Source: a bacterium
Lineage (GTDB): Bacteria; Campylobacterota; Campylobacteria; Campylobacterales; Sulfurimonadaceae
Assembly: GCA_018822665.1 (NCBI GenBank)
Contig: JAHJJX010000008.1
Span: 62,001-126,000, forward strand
Reading direction: 5' to 3'
DNA: 64,000 nucleotides
In this document: positions 15,490 to 23,364 of the stretch, piece after piece
Position numbering within the stretch: position 1 is the stretch's first letter
Layout: each line of letters starts with the position of its first letter
Program-made: the position numbers and the translations under genes
Notes under the pieces: model-generated
What the model saw: the letters and a program-made list of their open reading frames with translations, nothing else
Told to the model about the DNA's origin: nothing
The model's database searches: none

Positions 15490-15977
15490 AAAAAAGCCTT
15501 TGTAGGACGGGGTAATCCGCTGGAGTGATGAAGCCATGTCCAACCAGCTTCATTTTTATTAATGCCGTAAATCGGATCGCCAAGCATAGCTTCCATGATG
15601 TAGCTTAAAAGAGTTTCTATCCAACGCTCTCCCCATCTCTCTTGGGCAATGTGAATGAGTACATTTTGTCTTTGGGTTGGGGTTAATTTTATGTAAGTTG
15701 TTTTGTAGAGCGCGACAGCTTCTTCATTGAGCCACTGCACTCCGTTTCGTATAAAGTTTTTTTCTTCTTCGCTGACACGGCTGTGATGAAAAACGGTTGA
15801 TACATATGCTGAAGCGTTTGCACCTAAACTCTTGGCATGTGGAAATAAATCTTCCTGCACCGCCGTTATTGTCTGCAAGGGAGTCACTGCACCAAAAAGC
15901 TTCGTTCCCGACATAACAAGAACAGCCCCTGTAAAAAAAGTTTCTTTTAAAAAAGTTCTACGTGATTTTAAAACCAA
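15486..15977 (-). CDS. Gluconate 2-dehydrogenase subunit 3-like protein with Tat signal
   Basis: A small subunit of about 163 residues from a proposed TTG at 15977, which has GGAG about 7 bases upstream; a farther TTG at 16010 is also open. The N-terminus has the twin-arginine motif SRRTFLK followed by a hydrophobic stretch (TGAVLVMSGTKLFG). In this family the Tat signal on the small subunit carries the signal-less flavoprotein across the membrane, which fits the overlapping GMC gene. Later blocks such as NFIRNGVQWLNEEA and PIYGINKNEAGWTWL are typical of the family. A perfect copy of the iterated word encodes Phe-Pro-His-Ala-Lys. Confidence 0.85.
   Translation of the reverse strand: MVLKSRRTFLKETFFTGAVLVMSGTKLFGAVTPLQTITAVQEDLFPHAKSLGANASAYVSTVFHHSRVSEEEKNFIRNGVQWLNEEAVALYKTTYIKLTPTQRQNVLIHIAQERWGERWIETLLSYIMEAMLGDPIYGINKNEAGWTWLHHSSGLPRPTKAFL
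15834..15844 (+). repeat. Perfect GGCATGTGGAA word
   Basis: In the small-subunit gene; the coding strand reads Phe-Pro-His-Ala-Lys. Flank CTCTT. Confidence 0.85.
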
Positions 15978-16022
15978 AATTCTCACTCCGTTTAACTCTA
16001 ATATCGTCAACCGATTTTATGG

Positions 16023-17309
16023 CTACTCATAGCCTCCACATCTTACACATCGAGCTTTAAAGTAAGGTTCTGTAGTAATTTTATCATAAGGGTTTACATC
16101 CACTTCAAGATTTTCCGTAACTAAATTATCAAGATATCCGCATGCATTAAGCTGTAAATTTTTTTGACTGCAATTTTCACCGAAACACAGGTTGGATGAT
16201 GAATGAAACTTGTTTGCACTTTTATATAAAAAAGTATCATTCACGGCGTATGTACTATTATTGCCAATATCGACTATGGTAAGAAGTTCGCTTATTGTAG
16301 GGGTTCTCCAGTCATCATATCCGGCTAAATTTAATTCGCTGCAATATTTTACAGCTTCACCCCATTTGTATTTTTTATTGATAACATCACTGTTATCTTG
16401 CCACATTAGGCTTGTTGCTCTATCAACGACGACACCGTTTTTATTGTCTCTGCTAAAATTAAAACCGCCCACTTCGGCACCGCTTACACATTTAATATAT
16501 GAATCTTGTATTTGAATAACATCCGGCGCTTTAGTTTCAATTTTTTGTACTATAAACGGCCCATCTGTACTGACTAGTGTGCCATTGATATCAAATGTAT
16601 CTATATACGAAATTGTAGTAGATACACTTGTTTTAAAGTAAAAATAAGTTTTTTTGTCCAGTATCTGCAGTAGGTAACCGTCTCTTGCGTATGTCGGCTC
16701 TTGCGATACACCAACCAATACTCCGTATATAGGATTCGTTTGATTTAAATCATATTCTTTATCTATTTTATTGATACTAAATTTATTTTGCTCAAACCCC
16801 ACAACATACGTTTTTGAAGTTTTTTGAACTTCATTACTGCTATAATAAAACCCTTCGGGCACGGTATTGAAAGATAAATCCACCAAAGTATCCCTTGCAT
16901 TTAAAGCAAGCAATGTAGTGAGTTCATAAATATTTGGCAGTCTCCAGTCACTTTTGCCGGCTAAGATTAAATTTTCACAATAATCCTTAGCCCTGCTTAC
17001 ATTATTCTCTAATTGAACTTCATTATCTTGCCAATAGAGATTATAATTAGCATTATAAACTGTTCCATCAGCCATATTCTTAAAATCTCTATCAGCTCCG
17101 CTTCTATTATTGAAATATCCATCATCATAATAAAATGTTGAGGGCTGTGTAGTTATATCTTCATATACAAAGGTATCCGTTTGAGCGGTTTTAACAGGGT
17201 ACTTTAAAAAAGCATTTTGGTCACAACTAGACAAATCTTTATTTGATGAAGCACCTTGCTGACAAGCACTAAAAAATATCAAGATAAAAATCAGTAAAAT
17301 TGCTTTCAT
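16023..17309 (-). CDS. Outer-surface lipoprotein with two DUF1566 (Lcl-type) domains
   Basis: A 428-residue predicted lipoprotein: hydrophobic signal then lipobox FFSAC with C16 as the lipidated residue. Two DUF1566 domains are seen, each with the signature WQDN...Y(C)...L.LAG..DWRLP/TP..YEL: the first around residues 92-135 (LYWQDNEVQ, SDWRLPNIYEL) and the second around 302-350 (LMWQDNSDV, DDWRTPTISEL). In Legionella, Lcl-type domains take part in adhesion and biofilm formation. It is the last gene of the cellulose-type operon, 2 bases after the SH3 gene, so a surface or matrix-binding role is inferred. Confidence 0.8.
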   Translation of the reverse strand: MKAILLIFILIFFSACQQGASSNKDLSSCDQNAFLKYPVKTAQTDTFVYEDITTQPSTFYYDDGYFNNRSGADRDFKNMADGTVYNANYNLYWQDNEVQLENNVSRAKDYCENLILAGKSDWRLPNIYELTTLLALNARDTLVDLSFNTVPEGFYYSSNEVQKTSKTYVVGFEQNKFSINKIDKEYDLNQTNPIYGVLVGVSQEPTYARDGYLLQILDKKTYFYFKTSVSTTISYIDTFDINGTLVSTDGPFIVQKIETKAPDVIQIQDSYIKCVSGAEVGGFNFSRDNKNGVVVDRATSLMWQDNSDVINKKYKWGEAVKYCSELNLAGYDDWRTPTISELLTIVDIGNNSTYAVNDTFLYKSANKFHSSSNLCFGENCSQKNLQLNACGYLDNLVTENLEVDVNPYDKITTEPYFKARCVRCGGYE

Positions 17310-17311
17310 GG

Positions 17312-17767
17312 CTATTCTTTGTCTTTAAATATAACTTTTGCACTATCTAATGAAAAATACTCTTTATGCGTATCAACATTCTCTTGCTTGTGAGTTTGCT
17401 CAACGATTTTGTCCGTAACTTTTACAAGCTCTACAGTTACCTCTTTTGGAACATTTTCTTTACTACTTTCGAGTACCGGAGAAGGAGTTTCCTTCTCTAT
17501 TATCGGCTGTTCATATCGCGGAGCTACAATCTTCAGTGCATCTTTTTTCAAATAGCCATTTTTGGTTTTACACCACTGATATTGGTCACAATAATAGATT
17601 TGCACCATATCCCCTTTTTTGAAATAATCCGCTTTTTTATCAGAAGATGGATATGGTTTATTGTACAAATCACAACTTTGTGAAATGATATGCGCATACA
17701 CCTGCGTTTTATCCACCTGAGCGTTTAATGACAAAATCATTAAAGTTAATACTATTAAATATTTCAT
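17312..17767 (-). CDS. Exported SH3-like domain protein
   Basis: A 151-residue protein with a signal peptide (about residues 1-17, ending SLNAQ) and one bacterial SH3-like region (residues ~30-80) with LYNKPYPSSD, FKKGDMVQIYYCDQYQWCKT and GYLKKDALKIV. The remainder is Glu/Lys/Val-rich and probably disordered. Four cysteines or so could form disulfides. Such domains often bind cell-wall or matrix components. It lies in the cellulose-type operon between a FlgO-like lipoprotein and the DUF1566 lipoprotein. Confidence 0.75.
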   Translation of the reverse strand: MKYLIVLTLMILSLNAQVDKTQVYAHIISQSCDLYNKPYPSSDKKADYFKKGDMVQIYYCDQYQWCKTKNGYLKKDALKIVAPRYEQPIIEKETPSPVLESSKENVPKEVTVELVKVTDKIVEQTHKQENVDTHKEYFSLDSAKVIFKDKE

Positions 17768-17777
17768 AATATCTCTC

Positions 17778-18350
17778 CTATTGCTGCGTAAGCAGATACA
17801 TTATTTCACATGTCATTGGAAGCTTTTTGGCATAAGAACCTTCTATAATACCTGTTTGTAAATCAATAAGCTTCACAAATACAATTATCTCTTCCTCCGT
17901 ATAAGTATATGTTCCTACTACCGCTCTATTTAATTCAAAACTATCCGCACGAAGCAATTTAATATCTCTGGACAATACGCGAAGTCCATTGCCTGAAATT
18001 TCAAAGTATTTTGAAATCTCAGCCTCAACCACCTTGGAGCTATGTTTTTGGATTAAAGAATTTTTTATGCTATTTGACAAAATATATCCAAGTTTTGAAT
18101 AATTTTGAAGCGATGTCAAATCTACAAAATCTGTAACAATGAAATTTTTAGGTTCAACGCTAGCTGTTTTAAATAAAGCATCCACCGCATTATCAGCCAA
18201 AAGAATATAATCTACATCATAATCGTAATATTCTTTTATACCGCGATTTACTTCACACTCTTTTTTTTCATAACTTTTTTTATTGACTACTGCACTCCCA
18301 CATCCACCCAATAAGAATGCACTCAATATTATATAAATAACTTTATTCAT
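17778..18350 (-). CDS. FlgO-like lipoprotein (second copy)
   Basis: A 190-residue predicted lipoprotein (lipobox LLGGC, C17). The middle follows the FlgO pattern seen in the neighbour: IVTDFVDLTSLQNYSKLGYILSN, then ELNRAVVGTYTYTEEEIIVFVKLIDLQTG. FlgO proteins are outer-membrane lipoproteins first seen with the Vibrio flagellum, but the fold is widespread. Here the pair lies in a cellulose-type operon, so a role in building or gating the outer-membrane export site is more likely than a flagellar one. It overlaps the first copy by 8 bases. Confidence 0.75.
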   Translation of the reverse strand: MNKVIYIILSAFLLGGCGSAVVNKKSYEKKECEVNRGIKEYYDYDVDYILLADNAVDALFKTASVEPKNFIVTDFVDLTSLQNYSKLGYILSNSIKNSLIQKHSSKVVEAEISKYFEISGNGLRVLSRDIKLLRADSFELNRAVVGTYTYTEEEIIVFVKLIDLQTGIIEGSYAKKLPMTCEIMYLLTQQ

Positions 18351-18927
18351 CTAAATCCTTCCAGCAATATTCACTCTTTGAACAACGAGACGGCACTAGC
18401 TGTACCATAAACTTGTCTTTTTCCTTAATTATCTTTGGTTTTTGAGTTTCTGTGAATGGTATGTATGCACTCGCTGCCGAAACTAAAATATTGCTATTTT
18501 TTTCGATGATTCTTACATTTACGATAACGCTGTCGTCCATTTTAGAATACGTACCCACGAGTATTAAAATATCTTTATCTTCAATGGATTGAATTCTGGC
18601 TCTGTTTAATTTAAATTCGCCGTGTTGCGTTTTAGTCACTATATCATCGCCTCTAAATTCGATAACATGATTTCCTCTGAGCGTCATTTGAGTCATTAAA
18701 GATTCAGAAAAGAGTCTTCCAAAATTTGAACTCTCTTTAAAGTTGTTTAAATCAACTAAAGAAGTCAGTACCAGCTTGTGATTTCTATAATCCAACATCC
18801 CTTTTGAGAGTTCATCTGCAACAATTTTAACACCACTTGGAAAAGTTGGCGCATAGTGCAAAGATTTTGACTGACAACCTGTCAGCAAAAATAAACCAAT
18901 CACCAATATTAATATATTTCTCATCAT
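18343..18927 (-). CDS. FlgO-like lipoprotein (first copy)
   Basis: A 194-residue predicted lipoprotein (lipobox LLTGC, C18). FlgO-type blocks are LVLTSLVDLNNFKESSNFGRLFSESL and ILVGTYSKMDDSVIVNVRIIEKNSN. It is clearly related to the following gene in overall pattern, so the two look like a tandem duplication that has diverged. It starts 8 bases after the bcsC-like gene. Confidence 0.76.
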   Translation of the reverse strand: MMRNILILVIGLFLLTGCQSKSLHYAPTFPSGVKIVADELSKGMLDYRNHKLVLTSLVDLNNFKESSNFGRLFSESLMTQMTLRGNHVIEFRGDDIVTKTQHGEFKLNRARIQSIEDKDILILVGTYSKMDDSVIVNVRIIEKNSNILVSAASAYIPFTETQKPKIIKEKDKFMVQLVPSRCSKSEYCWKDLDE

Positions 18928-18935
18928 TTTATCCC

Positions 18936-21900
18936 TTATTTTATAATTTGATCTACTCTATGATTTAATCTAAAAGTATTAAAAGTTCTATACTTATTCG
19001 ATTCAAATCTATAGACAAGTGCAAAAGAAGCCTGTTTCACTTCATAACCGTTCATTTTTTCCATCGAAAGTCCTGATATCAAATCTAAGCTGTCTGTTAA
19101 ATTATACCCCAACTGTATCGCACCCTTATATGTAATACCGCCATCACTGTAACCGTTTTGGACTCCTGCCAATGCTACATCGTTGGACAATGGAAATTTT
19201 TCAGCACTTTCGACAATAAAACCTTCAAATCCTAATGCTAACTTTGCTTGATAATATAATTTACTATTCACCATATCGCCAAACTGGGTATAAAGAGATC
19301 CTAACCAGAAATCTTGCGGACTAAAATATCCCCCATGCCCATAGGTAAATAAATTAGTATTTTTTTCATAACTGTCATACGCGATAACAGCTCCAATATC
19401 CACATAAGAAACTGAATCTACTTGAGGATGATAAATCGCAGTAACAGTTGATTTAAACTCGCTGTTATCAATTATATTCAAACCAAATATTTGTGGATAA
19501 TATCCAACATTTAGTGACAATATTATGTTGCCATCATAACTCACGCCTGCTTCAAATCCTCTTTTTACTACCCTTCCCCAGTTTACTTCCAAGGAATCCT
19601 TTGTCGCTGTCTCGCCAACAAAAGAGAGCATAGTTTCATCTATTTCTTTTTGTTCAAATAAAAGGCTAAACCTCCACTGTTCGTATGGTATATAGCCGGA
19701 TAAAATCCAAGTTGCTTCAGGGGTAATCTTCGCACCGACAGGAGTAAGACCAATTTGAGCTTTAATATTATTATAATCAATTCCTATTTTTGGCATAAAC
19801 CCGATATCACTTGTTAAATCATTCTCTTTGGTGGTTGAATTGAGTCCAAAATCTATCGGTGTTCCACCATTGTCCGTCAAATATCCATTATACAAATAAA
19901 GTAAATCTCCATCAAAGTACATATGATATTTATCTTCTTTGTCGTAATAATCGTAATCTATCGGAACAACATATTTATCAAATCTGTTTTTCCCGCTTTC
20001 TCCGCTTTGTGATTGATAATACATGCCGACTGACACTGAATTTTCATACTCTTCTTTTTTAAAACTCTTATTAATTTCGACAAGCAGCGCATCTCTTTTT
20101 TTAGATTCAGGCAGTTTTAAAAGTATCTTTTTTGCGCTCTCTTGTTTATATAAATCCATATAAAGAGAAGAAATTAGTAAAGCATCTCTTTCGTTATCTA
20201 CTACTCTAATTCTATCTAAGGCTTCAATCGCTCTATCATCTTCTTGATTTTGGTAGCAATTCAGAGCATACGCATAAACATCTTCCGTACTTTCACCAAA
20301 AAGAAGATTTATTTTTGCAAACTTTGCCTTAGATTCATCATATTTTTGGAGTGAATAAGCGCACCAGCCACCCATTCTGTAAATATCTTTATCCTTGTGC
20401 TCATCTTCAATAATATTTGAATATCTGTAACACATTGAATAGAGTTTATTTTTATAATAGCTGTACAGCCTGTCTTTTTCATAATCTGCTTTAAATATAT
20501 CCAACTCTTTTTTATTTAATGGGTATGTATTGTAGGCATGTTTTAACTCTTTATCTAATTCATCATCTTTTTCAAAATCTTTTAGCGCATATAAAAGAAT
20601 AATTTCAAAGTTAAAATCATCGCTCTTATACTTTTTTGCTTCCTTATATGCCCTTATGGCCTCTGTATTTCCTTTATTTTTATATATATTTCCAATATCT
20701 AAATAAAATGCAGATTTCGTGTCATTGTCATCAATCTTTTCTATCCAAGAGATAGCATTGTTCACATCTTTTTTATTTGCATACACATACGCTCGACATC
20801 GATTATAAAGTTCTTTTTGATAATCCTGAGTCAAATTGGAATCACTTAGTCTTTGTGTGCAGCTCTCATAGTCTTTGTGTTGAAATTCGTACAGAGCAAG
20901 TGTGTATTTTGCTTCCAATGAATTTTTATCTATCAATAAAATATCGGAGGCTAGGTTTTGCGCGTCATCATACTGCTGTAAAATAACAAACAACTGCATC
21001 TGTTTTTTCAGCACTTCAATATTTTGAGGATATAAACTTATCAAATAATCAACTATATTTTTAGCTTCTTTATAGTTTTTGATTTTTATATATTCATCTA
21101 CAGTTAGAAAGTTTTCTAAAAGATATGGATTCGCTATTCCTTGTTTATTTTTAGTAGCTTCGAACCAATATTTGGCGGTATCTAACTGCTCCAATGCAAT
21201 GGCACTCCTCATAGCTACTGTTGACAATTCATCCGTTTTTTCGGTTTCATACAGTTTTGAAGCAAGATAGAGCGATTGTTCATACATTTTTAAATTAAAA
21301 TAACTGTACATCATGCCGCTGTAGCAACTGTAATCTTTTTTTATTCTACATGACTCTTTAAAAAAAACCAAGGCTTGCGTTGGAGCCTCTTCAACAAGCT
21401 TCCATCCATTTTCCAATGCTCTGCTGTATTCTATGTCATTATATAAATCTATAATTTTTTGTGAATACTCAAAATAACCCTTGAGCTTATCCAATGCTTC
21501 TTGGTATCTTTTTTGTTTATAATATTCTGATGCAATTGACAATACATTTGCAATCAGTAAATTTTTTGCCTCTTTTTCTTTATTAATATAAGGGGCTAAA
21601 ACCATATTTGCCTCTTGATATTTTTTCAATTTAACTAAATCAAGTGCTTTTAAATAATCAATATCGAAAATTTTGTTTGCTAATTTGTAAGTTTTTGCCA
21701 ATTGTGTTGCATTTTCATACTCTTTTAGTTCTATTAAATCAGCTATCTCTCTCTCATTTATTATCGTATGGAGTTTTGCATTTTTAGATAAATGAGCATC
21801 TACTATATTATGCGCAGTGATATAATTTTTCTTATTTAATTCATTATACATGTATCCAGATGCTATATCTTTGTATAAACTATTTGCTTTTTTATCTTTT

Positions 21901-22406
21901 TTATATTCTTGCAAGACTTTTAATGCTTTATCATATTGTGAATTTTTCATCAATGCCAATGCATAAGCAAACGCATGTTCATAATTATTTACTTCATTAT
22001 AGTTGTATTCAAATATCTGCAATGCTTTTTTATAATCTTTTCTATCGAATGCTGCATATCCAAGATAAAACTCATTTGCAGTTTTATATTGTTTGCTCTG
22101 TGTATTTTCGTTATACTCTTTATTGATTATCAAATATGAGACATTTTTATCATTAAACTTTTCGATATTTTCTTGCATCTGTTCCGTAGAAGATGAATCA
22201 TTACATCTTAAAGACATGTCGTCATTATTTTTAATTATATAACAATCAAAGCCGTCAAGCTTTAGCTTTAATGCTTTTTTTTGAATAACATCCAAATAAT
22301 TACTTTTTGCATTTAATACCTCAAAAGTAATGTCTATATTTTTGGAATAAACAAAAGTACTAATTAAAAGTAGTAAAAAGATATATCGAATATGCGTAAT
22401 AGTCAT
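18936..22406 (-). CDS. BcsC-like outer-membrane exporter: TPR superhelix plus beta-barrel
   Basis: A 1156-residue protein with a signal peptide (ending VYSKN), a long run of TPR-like helical repeats (about residues 110-790, for example FYLGYAAFDRKDYKKALQIF and LYEFQHKDYESCTQRL), and a C-terminal beta-barrel (about 800-1156) with strands such as GDLLYLYNGY and KAQIGLTPVG. This is the layout of BcsC, whose periplasmic repeats bind peptidoglycan and synthase while the barrel exports glucan. AAGGAG nine bases before the ATG supports the start even though it overlaps bcsZ by 47 bases. Confidence 0.85.
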   Translation of the reverse strand: MTITHIRYIFLLLLISTFVYSKNIDITFEVLNAKSNYLDVIQKKALKLKLDGFDCYIIKNNDDMSLRCNDSSSTEQMQENIEKFNDKNVSYLIINKEYNENTQSKQYKTANEFYLGYAAFDRKDYKKALQIFEYNYNEVNNYEHAFAYALALMKNSQYDKALKVLQEYKKDKKANSLYKDIASGYMYNELNKKNYITAHNIVDAHLSKNAKLHTIINEREIADLIELKEYENATQLAKTYKLANKIFDIDYLKALDLVKLKKYQEANMVLAPYINKEKEAKNLLIANVLSIASEYYKQKRYQEALDKLKGYFEYSQKIIDLYNDIEYSRALENGWKLVEEAPTQALVFFKESCRIKKDYSCYSGMMYSYFNLKMYEQSLYLASKLYETEKTDELSTVAMRSAIALEQLDTAKYWFEATKNKQGIANPYLLENFLTVDEYIKIKNYKEAKNIVDYLISLYPQNIEVLKKQMQLFVILQQYDDAQNLASDILLIDKNSLEAKYTLALYEFQHKDYESCTQRLSDSNLTQDYQKELYNRCRAYVYANKKDVNNAISWIEKIDDNDTKSAFYLDIGNIYKNKGNTEAIRAYKEAKKYKSDDFNFEIILLYALKDFEKDDELDKELKHAYNTYPLNKKELDIFKADYEKDRLYSYYKNKLYSMCYRYSNIIEDEHKDKDIYRMGGWCAYSLQKYDESKAKFAKINLLFGESTEDVYAYALNCYQNQEDDRAIEALDRIRVVDNERDALLISSLYMDLYKQESAKKILLKLPESKKRDALLVEINKSFKKEEYENSVSVGMYYQSQSGESGKNRFDKYVVPIDYDYYDKEDKYHMYFDGDLLYLYNGYLTDNGGTPIDFGLNSTTKENDLTSDIGFMPKIGIDYNNIKAQIGLTPVGAKITPEATWILSGYIPYEQWRFSLLFEQKEIDETMLSFVGETATKDSLEVNWGRVVKRGFEAGVSYDGNIILSLNVGYYPQIFGLNIIDNSEFKSTVTAIYHPQVDSVSYVDIGAVIAYDSYEKNTNLFTYGHGGYFSPQDFWLGSLYTQFGDMVNSKLYYQAKLALGFEGFIVESAEKFPLSNDVALAGVQNGYSDGGITYKGAIQLGYNLTDSLDLISGLSMEKMNGYEVKQASFALVYRFESNKYRTFNTFRLNHRVDQIIK

Positions 22407-23364
22407 CTTTATTTTCTCCTTTTAATTTTTTAATTTTAGAACTGAACGACTCTGTATTGTTAAAATATTTATCGAGCATATTGTAAATACTTAAATGCGC
22501 AACAGAATAGTTATACATACTAATTGTTCCATTCTTCAGGTCTATTACTCCAAAAACGGCATCTGCTGCTTTCATACTCTGTATATACCTTTTATAGGAT
22601 TCTAAAAGTTTATCCTTATCTTGAATATCACTTTTTAATAGATTATACGGGATTCTCAAAGCGTCATACCCAAAAGAACTATTTTTTGTTAATTCAACTT
22701 TTAAAGTTTTTTTATCTATCTTTATCCAGTCTGGATGCAATCCCAAAGATGTAAATCTTGCCTCTTGAAGAAGCTGTATTCCATGCTCCTTTAATCTGCT
22801 CCATGTATCGTCATCATCATATTGTTTAAACTTATCAAATATAAAAAAAAGATAATAAGAAAGATTTATTTCAAAATAGCTGTCTTTTACGAAACCATGT
22901 TTGCCGGGAAGCAAATAAAGACGCTCTTTTTCTTCTATAATAAGATACTTTTTTATGCTCTTCATAATATTAAAAGCTTCTTGTTTATAATGAATTTTAT
23001 TCGTCTTTTCAAACATCAGTAAACAATCATAAGCTATCCACAAATCTCCGTCGGTTGCATTATTTAAATCTAACACATGCCAACTCTGATTGCTGTCTTT
23101 ACCCCATTTCCAACTAATAAGTCCAAAATCATTTATTGTAAGATTATCTTTATACCATTTATATATTTTTTCAAAACTTTCAACATCATTATGCATCAAA
23201 GAAAGGTATAAAGCGTAGCCCACGGATTCACTATGCGTTATATCACTATTCACTCTATCTATTACTCTTCCGTCTTTAGCAACGTAGAGTGATTTGTATT
23301 CACTCCAGTCTGCATGCAACAAAGTATTCATAATAAAAAGAATAAAAAGTAATTTATTCAGCAT
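22360..23364 (-). CDS. bcsZ: Glycoside hydrolase family 8 endoglucanase, BcsZ-like
   Basis: A 334-residue periplasmic endo-beta-1,4-glucanase. After a signal peptide (residues 1-18), the family 8 catalytic acid is E46 in HSESVGYAL and the second acidic residue is about D105 in NNATDGDLWIA. BcsZ trims cellulose during export and is needed for normal fibre assembly. It overlaps bcsB by 11 bases and bcsC by 47. Its presence shows that the polymer made by this BcsA is a beta-1,4-glucan or close relative. Confidence 0.9.
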   Translation of the reverse strand: MLNKLLFILFIMNTLLHADWSEYKSLYVAKDGRVIDRVNSDITHSESVGYALYLSLMHNDVESFEKIYKWYKDNLTINDFGLISWKWGKDSNQSWHVLDLNNATDGDLWIAYDCLLMFEKTNKIHYKQEAFNIMKSIKKYLIIEEKERLYLLPGKHGFVKDSYFEINLSYYLFFIFDKFKQYDDDDTWSRLKEHGIQLLQEARFTSLGLHPDWIKIDKKTLKVELTKNSSFGYDALRIPYNLLKSDIQDKDKLLESYKRYIQSMKAADAVFGVIDLKNGTISMYNYSVAHLSIYNMLDKYFNNTESFSSKIKKLKGENKDDYYAYSIYLFTTFN